Assembly (NCBI GenBank): GCA_041675325.1
Contig: JBAYUG010000034.1
Location: 1 to 33,054 of the forward strand
Length of the DNA stretch: 33,054 bases
From: CAIKZJ01 sp041675325
GTDB taxonomy: Bacteria; Bacteroidota; Ignavibacteria; Tepidaquicellales; Tepidaquicellaceae
Direction: 5' to 3'
The first letter of the stretch is position 1. Every line of letters begins with the position of its first letter. Shown here in pieces: positions 1-8,695 of the stretch. Position numbers and translations under genes: made by a program. A model generated the notes under the pieces. The model had not been told where the DNA came from and did not search any database. It saw only the letters and a program-made list of their open reading frames with translations.

Positions 1-272
1 AATCCTTTGTAAGAAATCTTTTTTCTTTCAAGTTGTGGAAGTGAAAATAAAAGGAATTCTGTTTCAGCTCTGCCGTGAGTCTCAACAAAACCGATTAAAA
101 CCTTTATGCGTCTTCCTGATGCTTTGCTCGCATCCTGAAGCATTGCAAATGTCTTACCGACACCCGCACACATTCCAAGGTAAAGTTTTAACTTCCCTTT
201 TTTCTCTTTTTGCTCATTCTTTTTTATCTGAGCAAGAAGCTCATCCGGATTTGGTCTCGATGTTTCTTCCAT
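1..272 (-). CDS. kdpD: KdpD sensor kinase, N-terminal fragment (runs off the left edge)
   Basis: This is the first 90 codons (plus 2 bases) of the osmosensitive K+ sensor histidine kinase KdpD; the rest lies outside the window. Reading from the ATG at 272, the protein begins MEETSRPNPDELLAQIK. It contains a Walker A-type motif, GMCAGVGKTF (residues 33-42), and the family signature GFVETHGRAET (residues 61-71), followed by the LERKKISYKG segment. These belong to the conserved N-terminal KdpD domain that precedes the universal-stress-like, transmembrane and kinase domains. In the family, KdpD phosphorylates the response regulator KdpE to induce kdp transcription under K+ limitation. It lies downstream of the kdpFABC genes on the same strand. 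The gene is open at the window edge. No frameshift is seen. Confidence 0.93.
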   Translation of the reverse strand, partial: MEETSRPNPDELLAQIKKNEQKEKKGKLKLYLGMCAGVGKTFAMLQDASKASGRRIKVLIGFVETHGRAETEFLLFSLPQLERKKISYKG

Positions 273-385
273 ATCACAATTTATCTAACTCTACATTTAA
301 ATAAAGTACATTAAATTTCGTTTAACCTAAAAATAACTTGACTGTTTCTATCAATCTATTGAATGTTTTTATATAACGACTTACT

Positions 386-796
386 CTATTTTTGAACTAC
401 ATTATCAAGAGCAATATTTAACTTCATAATATCAATTTCTTCTATGTTATTCATGTTTCGGTTTGAAATGTGTGAGAAACTATCGATTATATTATATAGT
501 AAATTAATTTCTTCTATTGAATACTCACGGGATTTCGAAATTCTCGGAACTTGTTTTATTGCATCACTTTTAATTATATATTGGTTATGTAATAAGGAGT
601 CATTTTCTTGAAAATAATTATTACTTAAATATTTATAGGAAAACCATCTCGAGCCGCTAATCTTACCATCAGTATATTTGAAATTCATATCTGCTTTATT
701 TGAAATAATTATATAATATATCAATATTACTGCAAGGAGATAAAATGCTCCGGGTAGAATTATTAAGAACAAATTTATTTTGTTCGATGTTTTCAT
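386..796 (-). CDS. Unknown 136-aa protein with one N-terminal membrane segment
   Basis: I do not recognise this protein. Residues about 8-31 form one strongly hydrophobic segment (LFLIILPGAFYLLAVILIYY), suggesting a membrane anchor or an uncleaved signal. About 105 polar residues follow, rich in Asn, Ile, Ser and Asp, with no cysteines or recognisable catalytic motif. Its coding sequence is noticeably more A/T-rich than the kdp genes. It sits 20 bp downstream of the porin gene and about 110 bp upstream of kdpD, same strand, so it is probably part of the kdp transcript. An accessory or sensory role in K+ homeostasis is possible but is only inferred from position. Confidence 0.6.
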   Translation of the reverse strand: MKTSNKINLFLIILPGAFYLLAVILIYYIIISNKADMNFKYTDGKISGSRWFSYKYLSNNYFQENDSLLHNQYIIKSDAIKQVPRISKSREYSIEEINLLYNIIDSFSHISNRNMNNIEEIDIMKLNIALDNVVQK

Positions 797-816
797 TTAA
801 GTATTTTTATAATGTT

Positions 817-1908
817 TTAATACTCAAACCCAAAATTCAGCGCAACTTCTTCTCGGTGTCTTTTATTCTCATAGAATATCTTTTGAACTTCATCCATTGT
901 ATTAAGCAGACGGGATTCAAGTCTGATATACATTGTTTCAATGGGTTTATATTCAATTCCGGAAGTAATACCAAATGTTTTTAATCCCGTAACCGTACTA
1001 TCGGAATTTAAATAAGTACCCGATAAAAATCCATCAGGGTCGCTGTAAAACTCTCCCCTCACACAAAGACTTACTTTTGGATGAACCTTATATTTTATTG
1101 CGGCGAGTCCTGATAATAATGACGCTGTCGCAGTTGTATCTCTAAGTTTAGATTTTTCCTGAATACCGTAATCCAGAGAAAGAAGAATATCGACTTTTTT
1201 AGACGGAGAGTAAGTCATCATTACTTGATTATAAAATCTTGTCTTTGGATTGTTCAGAGCCGTAGGCATTTCATTCCCTATTATGTTATTATAAACGAAC
1301 TTAAGGTCTTCTCGAGGTGTGTATCCGAGCTGTACTCCGAAAGATTTGTTTTTATTGTTATCTTCAAATAGATTATATCCGTTTAAAATATGCAGCTGGG
1401 CATAGAATTTATCTGAAAAGTTATAACTGAACCTGAGCCCGCTTTGTATAAACGGCTCGGCGTATGTTCCCATAGCAAACGAACTCAAGAAACTGTTTTT
1501 CGGTAATGATTCAGCTCCTATATGGGTAATAAAATATCCCGCATCTATCCATAAATCTTTAGCAGGAGAAAATCCTATGTTCGCTTCCTGAACAAATTTT
1601 GTCTTTGTAACTGGAGCCCAGTTCATATCAGGTATATCACCATAATGAAGTGTCATAACACCGCGAACGTTGTCAGAGTTATATTTCAGCGAAACCTGTG
1701 CAATATTCAAACTGAATTCGTCCCTGTACGGACTTATTAGAGCAAATTGCCTTGGTGATTTCTCTTTATCTGTATCGTAAGCATAATATACATCCATGTA
1801 TGTCGAGATACTAAAATTTTTCATGTACTCTGATAAATCTTTAATCTGAGCATTCGCTTGTAATGAAATCAATGTTACAAATAACACTAATAATACTTTT
1901 TTTGTCAT
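817..1908 (-). CDS. Outer-membrane beta-barrel porin of the kdp operon
   Basis: A 363-aa protein with a classical signal peptide (hydrophobic core KVLLVLFVTLISLQ, cleavage probable after ANA-Q at residue 21). The rest is made of alternating amphipathic strands rich in Tyr, Phe and Gly, such as STYMDVYYAY and FYAQLHILNGYNLF, and it ends in an aromatic residue (NFGFEY), as is usual for outer-membrane beta barrels. The overall look fits the BBP2/OmpL-like porin family. The gene starts 16 bp after the kdpC stop on the same strand. This suggests it supplies an outer-membrane route for K+ to the Kdp ATPase; that role is inferred from context. An alternative is a general porin that merely shares the transcript. 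Confidence 0.8.
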   Translation of the reverse strand: MTKKVLLVLFVTLISLQANAQIKDLSEYMKNFSISTYMDVYYAYDTDKEKSPRQFALISPYRDEFSLNIAQVSLKYNSDNVRGVMTLHYGDIPDMNWAPVTKTKFVQEANIGFSPAKDLWIDAGYFITHIGAESLPKNSFLSSFAMGTYAEPFIQSGLRFSYNFSDKFYAQLHILNGYNLFEDNNKNKSFGVQLGYTPREDLKFVYNNIIGNEMPTALNNPKTRFYNQVMMTYSPSKKVDILLSLDYGIQEKSKLRDTTATASLLSGLAAIKYKVHPKVSLCVRGEFYSDPDGFLSGTYLNSDSTVTGLKTFGITSGIEYKPIETMYIRLESRLLNTMDEVQKIFYENKRHREEVALNFGFEY

Positions 1909-1924
1909 AATAATGTTTAGTTAT

Positions 1925-2494
1925 TTAAATTTTATCTAACTCAATATTTAGAGTTAGTACGTTTATTCTTGGTTCACCCAGAAATCCGTATTGCGGATTT
2001 TCTGTTAACCTGTTTATTAATTCTTTTAGTTGTTTTTTCTTGTTTGAATCAAAGTTTCTTTCTTTAGATATTCTGTCGGATTGTAATAGTGCATTCACCG
2101 GACTTATATCCGGGTCAATACCGCTTCCCGATGAAAAGACAGCATCCGAAGGTACTTCGGTATTTTCAGGAAGTTCGTTCCAAACAATATAAGCCTGCCT
2201 TAATGAATCAATTCTGGCTTTAAGTGTTTGACTAGTCGGAGCTAAGTTGCTTCCTCCTGAAGGCATAGGCTGATAATCAACAGCAGAAGGTCTGGACTGA
2301 AAATATCTTTTTGATTCAAATTTCTGTCCGAACAGTTCCGAGCCGATTACTTGTTTATTTACTTTAACAAGACTTCCGGTTGACTTCTCCGGAAAAATTG
2401 TTTGAGCGATAAGGTAAATAAACATTGGATATACAATCCCCGTTAGTAGCGTCATAAACACAAGTAACTTTAGTGATATGATTAATGTTTTCAT
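1925..2494 (-). CDS. kdpC: Potassium-transporting ATPase subunit KdpC
   Basis: A 189-aa KdpC subunit, close to the family's normal length. It has one N-terminal membrane anchor (residues about 9-31) and the conserved motifs RYFQSRPSAVDYQPMPSGGS (residues about 63-82) and SSGSGIDPDISPVNA (about 121-135). KdpC is the single-span subunit of the KdpFABC complex, proposed to stabilise the complex and aid ATP binding by KdpB. The start lies 6 bp after the kdpB stop, so the two are almost certainly translated from one message. Confidence 0.97.
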   Translation of the reverse strand: MKTLIISLKLLVFMTLLTGIVYPMFIYLIAQTIFPEKSTGSLVKVNKQVIGSELFGQKFESKRYFQSRPSAVDYQPMPSGGSNLAPTSQTLKARIDSLRQAYIVWNELPENTEVPSDAVFSSGSGIDPDISPVNALLQSDRISKERNFDSNKKKQLKELINRLTENPQYGFLGEPRINVLTLNIELDKI

Positions 2495-2500
2495 AATAAT

Positions 2501-4594
2501 TTATACTAATTTAAGTGCTGTGATTAATAAATCAATTAATTTAATTCCGATGAACGGCACGATAATTCCGCCGACCCCGTATATAAGAATATTTCTTTTT
2601 AGTACAACAGCCGCTCCGAGAGGGCGGTATTTCACTCCTTTTAAAGCAAGAGGTATAAGAAGCACAATAATAACAGCATTAAAAATAACTGCGCTTAATA
2701 TTGCGCTTTGAGGATTTGCAATCAGCATAATATTCAATACTTCGAGCGGACCTGAACCTCCGTTAATTACGTATAGAAGAGAAAAGAGCGCCGGTAAAAT
2801 TGCAAAATATTTTGCAACGTCGTTTGCAATACTGAAAGTAGTAAGCGAACCCCGCGTCATTAGAAGCTGTTTCCCGACTTCGACAACTTCAATTAATTTT
2901 GTCGGATTGCTGTCGAGGTCCACCATATTTCCTGCTTCTCTCGCGGCTTGTGTACCTGTATTCATTGCAATACCGACATCAGCTTGTGCAAGTGCAGGCG
3001 CGTCGTTTGTCCCGTCTCCGATCATACCAACTAGATGTCCGTTTGCCTGGTCGTCGCGGATTCTTTTCAATTTATCTTCGGGTCTTGCTTCTGCTATAAA
3101 ATCATCCACTCCTGCCTCCGCGGCAATTGCTGCAGCCGTAAGCGGATTATCACCCGTTATCATAACAGTCTTAATCCCCATTTTTCTCAGTTGCGCGAAG
3201 CGTTCCTTAATTCCGCCTTTAACAATATCTTTCAGTTTAATTACGCCAAGAACATTGCTATTCTCACAAACAACGAGAGGAGTTTCCCCCGCACTTGCTA
3301 TTTGTCTGACGATAATATTTACTTCTTCAGGATAAAAACCTTTTTGCATTTCAATATATTTTTCGATTGAATCAGCGGCTCCTTTCCTTATTTGCCTTTG
3401 CAAAATGTTATTTTCTTTTATATCAATTCCGCTCATCCTCGTCTCTGCTGTAAAAGGAACAAATTTAACATGTTCAGGCAGCAATTCTTTTGAGCGTATA
3501 TTGAATTTTTCTTTAGCAAGTTTAATTATCGACCTTCCTTCCGGTGTTTCATCGGATATTGATGAAAGCATAGCAGCTTCAGCTAAGTCTTCGATTTTTA
3601 CATTTGGGACTGGAATAAAATCGGTTGCCATCCTGTTGCCGAGTGTGATTGTACCGGTTTTATCAAGTAACAAGACATCTAGGTCGCCTGCGGCTTCTAT
3701 TGCACGTCCGCTTGTAGCTATTACGTTTCTTTTAATCAATCTATCCATTCCACTGATTCCGATAGCGCTCAGCAATCCGCCGATTGTAGTCGGAATTAAA
3801 CAAACAAGAAGAGATATTAATATAGGTATGGATATGTTATTATTTAAATCCAATCCTGAAGCATTTAAGCCGTATTGGTAAAAAGACGGTAAAGTTGCAA
3901 CTGCAAGAAGGAAAACTATAGTTAATCCTGCGAGTAAAATAGTAAGTGCAATTTCATTCGGAGTCTTTTGACGTTTAGCACCCTCGACTAAGGAAATTAA
4001 TTTATCCATAAAAGAACTTCCGGGTTCGGATGTAATTCTAATTACAATCCTGTCACTTAATACTTTTGTTCCGCCTGTTACAGCGCTCCTGTCACCGCCG
4101 CTTTCCCTGATTACAGGTGCGGATTCCCCTGTGATTGCAGATTCATCTACGCTTGCGACTCCGTCTATAACATCACCATCGGTCGGTATTATATCTCCTG
4201 ATTCGCATACTACTATATCACCTTTTTTTAAATTATCTGCTGGAACGACGATTTCTTTATCATTTACGAGTTTTCTTGCATTCGTCTGCTTTCTTGCTTT
4301 TTTCAGACTTTCAGCCTGAGCTTTCCCGCGTCCTTCAGCTACTGCTTCTGCAAAGTTTGCAAACAGTACCGTAAACCATAACCATAGAGCAATCTGGAAA
4401 TTGAAAGTGGAGAAATGCCCTGAAAATATCTGCCCGATTAATATAACTGTAGTAATAAAAGCCCCGATTTCTACTATAAACATTACAGGGTTTTTCATTA
4501 AAACTACAGGGTTGAGTTTTTTTATTGAATCCAGCAGGGCTCCCTTTACTATTGCCGGTTCAAAAAGTCTTGTGTTTTTATTTTTATTATTCAT
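2501..4594 (-). CDS. kdpB: Potassium-transporting ATPase ATP-binding subunit KdpB
   Basis: A 697-aa P-type ATPase. Visible motifs are TGES (residues 155-158) in the actuator domain, the phosphorylation motif DKTGT with catalytic Asp311, the hinge-type MITGDNPLTA (478-487) and GDGTNDAPAL (526-535). Membrane helices lie near residues 37-80, 216-280 and 590-695. KdpB hydrolyses ATP to drive high-affinity K+ uptake through KdpA. Length and motif order are normal and no catalytic residue is missing. It begins 2 bp after the kdpA stop (TAA-AT-ATG), indicating translational coupling. Confidence 0.98.
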   Translation of the reverse strand: MNNKNKNTRLFEPAIVKGALLDSIKKLNPVVLMKNPVMFIVEIGAFITTVILIGQIFSGHFSTFNFQIALWLWFTVLFANFAEAVAEGRGKAQAESLKKARKQTNARKLVNDKEIVVPADNLKKGDIVVCESGDIIPTDGDVIDGVASVDESAITGESAPVIRESGGDRSAVTGGTKVLSDRIVIRITSEPGSSFMDKLISLVEGAKRQKTPNEIALTILLAGLTIVFLLAVATLPSFYQYGLNASGLDLNNNISIPILISLLVCLIPTTIGGLLSAIGISGMDRLIKRNVIATSGRAIEAAGDLDVLLLDKTGTITLGNRMATDFIPVPNVKIEDLAEAAMLSSISDETPEGRSIIKLAKEKFNIRSKELLPEHVKFVPFTAETRMSGIDIKENNILQRQIRKGAADSIEKYIEMQKGFYPEEVNIIVRQIASAGETPLVVCENSNVLGVIKLKDIVKGGIKERFAQLRKMGIKTVMITGDNPLTAAAIAAEAGVDDFIAEARPEDKLKRIRDDQANGHLVGMIGDGTNDAPALAQADVGIAMNTGTQAAREAGNMVDLDSNPTKLIEVVEVGKQLLMTRGSLTTFSIANDVAKYFAILPALFSLLYVINGGSGPLEVLNIMLIANPQSAILSAVIFNAVIIVLLIPLALKGVKYRPLGAAVVLKRNILIYGVGGIIVPFIGIKLIDLLITALKLV

Positions 4595-4596
4595 AT

Positions 4597-6288
4597 TTAA
4601 AATGCTATTCCGTTTTTCATTAATAAATGTTCTACAATTGGTCCGAGTATCAACGCTGGAAAGAATGTTAATGCACCGATTATCAAGATTACTCCAATTA
4701 ATAAAATCGCAAAAATATAATTATTGGTTGTGAATGTACCTGAGCTAATGGGCGTTTTATTTTTCTTAACAAGATTACCCGCTATAACCATAACAGGAAT
4801 AATTGCTCCGAATCGTGCGACTAACATAGCGAAACCGCCGGTTAGATTATAAAAAACCGTATTTGCATTCAATCCTGCAAAAGCGCTTCCGTTATTTGCC
4901 GAATAGGATGTATAAGCATACAGGATTTCAGAAAAACCGTGAGGACCGGAGTTTGCAAGACTCGATAAACCGGGCTGGATGACGGATGCAATCGATGTAA
5001 AAATAAGTATCAAAGCGCATGGAACAAGAACTGCTATTATAGACATTTTAATATCAAGCGCCTCAATTTTCTTCCCGAGATATTCCGGAGTTCTGCCGAC
5101 CATTAATCCTGCGATGAATACAGTCAGGAAAACAAAAATCAGCATTCCGTACAATCCTGAACCAACTCCACCGAAAATAATTTCACCGAGCATCATATTA
5201 ATCATAGCAACCATACCTGCAAGAGGCGAAAGACTGCTGTGCATAGCATTAACGGAACCGTTCGATGCAGATGTAGTTGCCGTTGACCAGATTATACTAT
5301 TTGTGATTCCAAATCTTAATTCCTTTCCCTCCATATTGGCGGCGGTATTCAGTACTGGATTATATGTATTTTCTGATATCAGAGAGCCTGCAAGTCCCGC
5401 AATGAAAAGTATCATCATCACGGAGAACAGTATCCATCCTTCCTTTTTCGAGCCTGCCATTAGTCCGTATGTATAAGTAAGTGCTGCAGCAATCAGAAGA
5501 ATCGAAAGCATTTCAAGAAAGTTTGAAAACGGTGTAGGGTTTTCAAACGGATGCGTGCTGTTTGTATTGAAAAATCCTCCGCCGTTGGTGCCGAGCTGCT
5601 TAATTGCAATCTGTGATGCGGCAAGACCCTGTGGTATTGTCTGGTCGTTACCTTCGAGAGTCGTGATTTTATCATAAGGTGAAAATGACTGGACAACCCC
5701 CTGTCCAACAAGTACAACAGAAAGTATTATGGATAACGGGAGGAGAACATATAATGTAGATTTTACAATATCTTGCCAGAAGTTTCCAAGTTTATCGCTT
5801 AACTTATTTGTTATTCCGCGGATTAATGCGAGAAGAACAGCAATTCCTGTTGCAGCGCTAAGAAAATTCTGCACGGTCAAACCAAGCATTTGAACTGAAT
5901 ATCCTAATACCGTTTCGCCACTGTAAGCCTGCCAGTTTGTGTTTGTCATAAAACTTATCGCAGTATTTAGAGCGAGATGAAAAGGGACATTTGGCAACGA
6001 TTCCGTATTAAGAGGCAGCCATTGCTGTATCAATTGCAAAATAAGAACAAAAACGAATCCAAAAAAATTGAAAGTTAAAATTGCGAATAAATATTTTTTC
6101 CAGTTCATTTCTTCGCTAACATCTATTTTTAAGAACTTATAAATGAAGCGCTCTAATTTTCCAAACACAGGTGTAAGTATGTTTTTGGGTTTTGTAAAAA
6201 CATTATAAATAAACCTGCCGAGTATCGGAGTAAGAATTATTAAAACTCCGATAAAAAATATTACCTGTACATAATCTAAAGTTTTCAT
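4597..6288 (-). CDS. kdpA: Potassium-transporting ATPase K+-binding subunit KdpA
   Basis: A 563-aa polytopic membrane protein of normal KdpA length. It contains the selectivity-filter signatures MTNTNWQAYSGE and GTNGGGFFNTNSTHPFENPT, with further pore regions including AYTSYSANNGSAFAG. KdpA is the channel-like K+-translocating subunit of KdpFABC in the inner membrane. The start codon at 6288 is preceded on the minus strand by AAGGAAAAA, one of the few clear purine-rich ribosome-binding sites in the window. It follows kdpF by 8 bp. There is no sign of truncation. Confidence 0.98.
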   Translation of the reverse strand: MKTLDYVQVIFFIGVLIILTPILGRFIYNVFTKPKNILTPVFGKLERFIYKFLKIDVSEEMNWKKYLFAILTFNFFGFVFVLILQLIQQWLPLNTESLPNVPFHLALNTAISFMTNTNWQAYSGETVLGYSVQMLGLTVQNFLSAATGIAVLLALIRGITNKLSDKLGNFWQDIVKSTLYVLLPLSIILSVVLVGQGVVQSFSPYDKITTLEGNDQTIPQGLAASQIAIKQLGTNGGGFFNTNSTHPFENPTPFSNFLEMLSILLIAAALTYTYGLMAGSKKEGWILFSVMMILFIAGLAGSLISENTYNPVLNTAANMEGKELRFGITNSIIWSTATTSASNGSVNAMHSSLSPLAGMVAMINMMLGEIIFGGVGSGLYGMLIFVFLTVFIAGLMVGRTPEYLGKKIEALDIKMSIIAVLVPCALILIFTSIASVIQPGLSSLANSGPHGFSEILYAYTSYSANNGSAFAGLNANTVFYNLTGGFAMLVARFGAIIPVMVIAGNLVKKNKTPISSGTFTTNNYIFAILLIGVILIIGALTFFPALILGPIVEHLLMKNGIAF

Positions 6289-6296
6289 TTTTTTCC

Positions 6297-6380
6297 TTAA
6301 AATTTTTCAGGTTTAAAAATTACGTAACAAAGATATACCATTAAAAGAAATGATATGACCAGCCCGATTAAATATTCCAT
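6297..6380 (-). CDS. kdpF: KdpF, 27-residue membrane peptide of the K+-ATPase
   Basis: A tiny open reading frame read from the ATG at 6380 to the TAA at 6297: MEYLIGLVISFLLMVYLCYV, then IFKPEKF. It is a single hydrophobic helix followed by the short polar ending 'KPEKF' that is typical of KdpF. KdpF is a roughly 30-residue lipid-like stabiliser of the KdpABC complex. Position is decisive: it is the first gene of the operon, ending 8 bp before kdpA on the same strand. It is below the size cutoff of most gene finders. Confidence 0.9.
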   Translation of the reverse strand: MEYLIGLVISFLLMVYLCYVIFKPEKF

Positions 6381-6633
6381 TTTAAAAAAGTTAATTTATA
6401 AAAATTCATATACAAATTTAAAAACTATAGTATAAGTATGGTATAAAAAGTTATATGGAATGTATAAAAATTTTATAAAGACATATTTTAATATTTAATT
6501 GTGTTTTTATTGTTATTTTCAAAGCATTCATTATGTTGCTTCGTGTTTCTTTGCTATATCAAAAGACTTTAATTAGAATTCTATTACAGATATATTTACC
6601 ATATAAAATACCTTAGAAATAAAATGATATTTC
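6381..6633. promoter_or_regulatory. Divergent intergenic region between kdpF and purB
   Basis: A 253-bp A/T-rich spacer separating the divergent kdp operon and purB, so it must hold promoters for both. A candidate purB promoter is annotated separately. On the kdp side, A/T-rich words such as TATACTATAG and TAAATTTG (minus strand, the latter at 6413-6420) could serve as a -10 or -7 element, but I find no convincing upstream partner. No KdpE site can be named from sequence alone. Confidence 0.5.
6551..6579 (+). promoter_or_regulatory. Candidate sigma70-like promoter of purB
   Basis: TTGCTA (6551-6556) and TAGAAT (6574-6579) are separated by 17 bp. They match four of six and five of six positions of the TTGACA/TATAAT consensus. 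The implied transcript start is about 50 bp upstream of the purB ATG. In such A/T-rich DNA, chance matches are common, so this is tentative. Confidence 0.35.
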
Positions 6634-7926
6634 ATGATACAAAGATATTCGAGAGATGAAGTCGCAAAAATATGGTCAGACGAAAACAAGTTCAGAATAT
6701 GGCTTGATGTCGAGATCCTTGCATGTGAAGCGCAAAGTAAGCTCGGTAATGTGCCTGTAAAATCACTTGCTGTTATCAAGAGAAAAGCGAAGTTTAACAC
6801 AAAACGTGTTCTAAAGATTGAAGAAACTGTCAAACACGATGTCATAGCTTTCCTTACAAATGTTGCAGAGTATATTGGTATCGATTCAAGATTTATACAC
6901 ATGGGGATGACAAGCTCGGACGTTCTCGATACTGCTCTGTCTGTACAACTTAAACAGGCAGGGGAAATAATTCTTAAGGATTTGCAGAAGTTAAATGTTG
7001 TACTGAAAAAGAAAGCTTTGAAATACAGAAATTTAACCATGATAGGCAGGACTCACGGAATACATGCTGAGCCGATTACACTCGGATTGAAGTTTGCTTT
7101 ATGGTTCGATGAAAACTACAGGAATATAAAGAGGATGAAAGACGCAATTGAGATTGTATCCGTGGGACAGATATCAGGTGCAGTAGGAACTTATGAACAC
7201 ATTTCACCAAAAGTTGAACAATATGTCTGCAGAAAGCTTGGACTGAAATCAACAAAGATTTCTACTCAAATACTCCAAAGAGACAGGCATGCACAATATA
7301 TGTCAGTTCTTGCTATAATAGCTTCATGCATTGAAAAATATGCAACTGAAATCAGGCATTTACAAAAGACAGAAGTTCTTGAACTTGAAGAAAGTTTTAC
7401 TAAAGGACAGAAAGGCTCTTCTGCAATGCCGCATAAAAAGAATCCTATTGTTTCTGAGCAGTTATCAGGACTTGCAAGAGTTATAAGAGGTAATTCGCTC
7501 GCAGCCTTAGAAAACATTCCGTTATGGCACGAGCGAGATATCTCACACTCATCGGTCGAAAGAATAATCATGCCCGATTCCACAATTCTTCTTGACTATA
7601 TGTTTAATAAATTCATTTCTCTCATTGATAATGTAACCGTTTATGAAAAGAATATTAAGAAGAATCTTGAGCTCACAAAGGGACTTATTTTCTCACAGAC
7701 ATTACTCCTAAAGCTGATTGAAAAGAAAATGAAACGTGAAGAGGCATACAGAATCGTTCAGACGATTGCCATGAAATGCTGGGAAACAAAGATTGAGTTC
7801 AGAAAACTTGTTGAAGAAAGCAAAGAAGCCATGAAATTCTTAAATAATAAAGACCTTGAAGAAGTATTCGATTATAAGAAATCACAGAAAAACATAGATT
7901 TTATTTTCAGAAGGGTTTTCAAATAA
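6634..7926 (+). CDS. purB: Adenylosuccinate lyase
   Basis: A 430-aa member of the aspartase/fumarase superfamily, closest in look to bacterial PurB. PurB splits SAICAR to AICAR plus fumarate and adenylosuccinate to AMP plus fumarate in purine synthesis. Motifs seen are MGMTSSDVLDTA (residues about 90-101), the catalytic-His segment GRTHGIHAEP and the superfamily signature GSSAMPHKKNP in the mobile catalytic loop. The length is normal. The ATG at 6634 is preferred because the protein then begins MIQRYSRDEVAKIWSDENKF, the usual PurB N-terminus. It is monocistronic, with divergent kdpF upstream and convergent lexA downstream. Confidence 0.96.
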   Translation: MIQRYSRDEVAKIWSDENKFRIWLDVEILACEAQSKLGNVPVKSLAVIKRKAKFNTKRVLKIEETVKHDVIAFLTNVAEYIGIDSRFIHMGMTSSDVLDTALSVQLKQAGEIILKDLQKLNVVLKKKALKYRNLTMIGRTHGIHAEPITLGLKFALWFDENYRNIKRMKDAIEIVSVGQISGAVGTYEHISPKVEQYVCRKLGLKSTKISTQILQRDRHAQYMSVLAIIASCIEKYATEIRHLQKTEVLELEESFTKGQKGSSAMPHKKNPIVSEQLSGLARVIRGNSLAALENIPLWHERDISHSSVERIIMPDSTILLDYMFNKFISLIDNVTVYEKNIKKNLELTKGLIFSQTLLLKLIEKKMKREEAYRIVQTIAMKCWETKIEFRKLVEESKEAMKFLNNKDLEEVFDYKKSQKNIDFIFRRVFK

Positions 7927-7972
7927 TAAAATTATAAGTTCTGATTTTTTCTCTTAAGCAATAAATATTTAA

Positions 7973-8020
7973 TTCCGTGTGTATCAGCTTAATCCGCGAA
8001 AATCAGCGTTCTATTGTTTT
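7973..8020. repeat. Dispersed intergenic repeat, copy A
   Basis: The stretch contains TTCCGTGTGTATCAG, then TAATCCGCGAAAATCAG, then GTTCTATTG. The words TAATCCGCGAxAATCAG and TTCCGTGTxxATC recur at 16042-16105, and GTTCTATTG recurs near 15927-15935. All copies lie between genes, just downstream of coding sequences. This fits a dispersed non-coding repeat family. Confidence 0.5.
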
Positions 8021-8038
8021 CTACGTGGCTTTTCTTGA

Positions 8039-8063
8039 AAGAGCCGGCAAAAAACCGGCTCTT
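8039..8063. terminator. Hairpin between convergent purB and lexA
   Basis: AAGAGCCGG (8039-8047) pairs perfectly with CCGGCTCTT (8055-8063) around a 7-nt loop, giving a 9-bp stem. It lies just past the stop codons of two convergent genes, as expected for a bidirectional terminator. No long U-tract follows on either strand, so termination may be inefficient or factor-assisted. Confidence 0.6.
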
Positions 8064-8068
8064 AAAAA

Positions 8069-8695
8069 TTAAACCTGCTGGAACTGCCTGCGTAGCTCTA
8101 TAACCTTACCGATTATAGAAAAGGGTCTGTTCATTATTGCCTTATATTTTGGATTGGCAGCTTCAAGATAAGCCTTAATCTTGTTATTACGCAAAGTCTT
8201 AACAGTCGCTTCATCGTCAAGCAATGCGATAACAATCTCTCCGTTTTCTGCTGTATCCTGTTTCCTGACGATTACTATATCACCGTCATAGATACCCGCA
8301 TCAATCATGCTGTCGCCTTTTACCTTCAGCGCAAAATGAATGTTGTGTCCTTTAGCACTCTTTTCAACTGCTACATATCCCTGAACATTATCGGATGCGA
8401 AAATTGGTTCACCTGCTGCTACATTGCCGTACAGTGGAATGTAGTTCATTTCTGTTTTAGGAGTAACCTTTTCGCCCGAAGATGTCTTTACCACCCTGAA
8501 TCCTCTTGCAGTATCAGGCTTTTTCATTAGATACTGTTTTCTTTGTAGTGCAAAGACATGATCCTGAATCGTACCAACGGTAATCTTAAACTTATCGGCA
8601 ATTTCCTTAAGTGTAGGAGGGTATGAATTATCCTCCGTAAATTTCAGAATAAATTCTAAAATCTTCTGCTGTTTTTTAGTGAGTTTCTTTTCCAT
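8069..8695 (-). CDS. lexA: LexA-type SOS repressor/autoprotease
   Basis: With the start at 8695 the protein is 208 aa (MEKKLTKKQQKILEFI...). The N-terminal winged helix-turn-helix includes YPPTLKEIADKF and VGTIQDHVFAL. The C-terminal S24 peptidase domain has the self-cleavage site Ala94-Gly95 (VAAGEP), nucleophile Ser129 (GDSMIDAGI) and general base Lys166 (EATVKTL). LexA represses DNA-damage genes and self-cleaves on RecA filaments. An in-frame ATG at 8710 would add MPYYY; I prefer 8695 because LexA proteins normally begin right before the (L)TxxQ segment. An inverted repeat overlaps both start codons and may be autoregulatory. An unknown gene lies upstream on the same strand. Confidence 0.94.
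   Translation of the reverse strand: MEKKLTKKQQKILEFILKFTEDNSYPPTLKEIADKFKITVGTIQDHVFALQRKQYLMKKPDTARGFRVVKTSSGEKVTPKTEMNYIPLYGNVAAGEPIFASDNVQGYVAVEKSAKGHNIHFALKVKGDSMIDAGIYDGDIVIVRKQDTAENGEIVIALLDDEATVKTLRNNKIKAYLEAANPKYKAIMNRPFSIIGKVIELRRQFQQV

Noticed and set aside
35..304. Plus-strand 89-codon frame at the left edge
   Set aside because: The opposite strand encodes an unmistakable KdpD N-terminus over the same bases; the plus-strand reading has no protein-like features.
2907..3881. Long plus-strand frames opposite kdpB
   Set aside because: They are antisense readings of a well-conserved P-type ATPase; no start signals or family resemblance.
4979..5476. 165-codon plus-strand frame opposite kdpA
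   Set aside because: It is an antisense shadow of the KdpA coding sequence.
6413..6420. TAAATTTG on the minus strand as the kdp -7 element
   Set aside because: No TTTG partner lies at the required distance upstream, so it is only half a promoter.
6573..7040. 155-codon minus-strand frame opposite purB
   Set aside because: It is antisense to conserved PurB sequence and would also overlap the purB promoter region.
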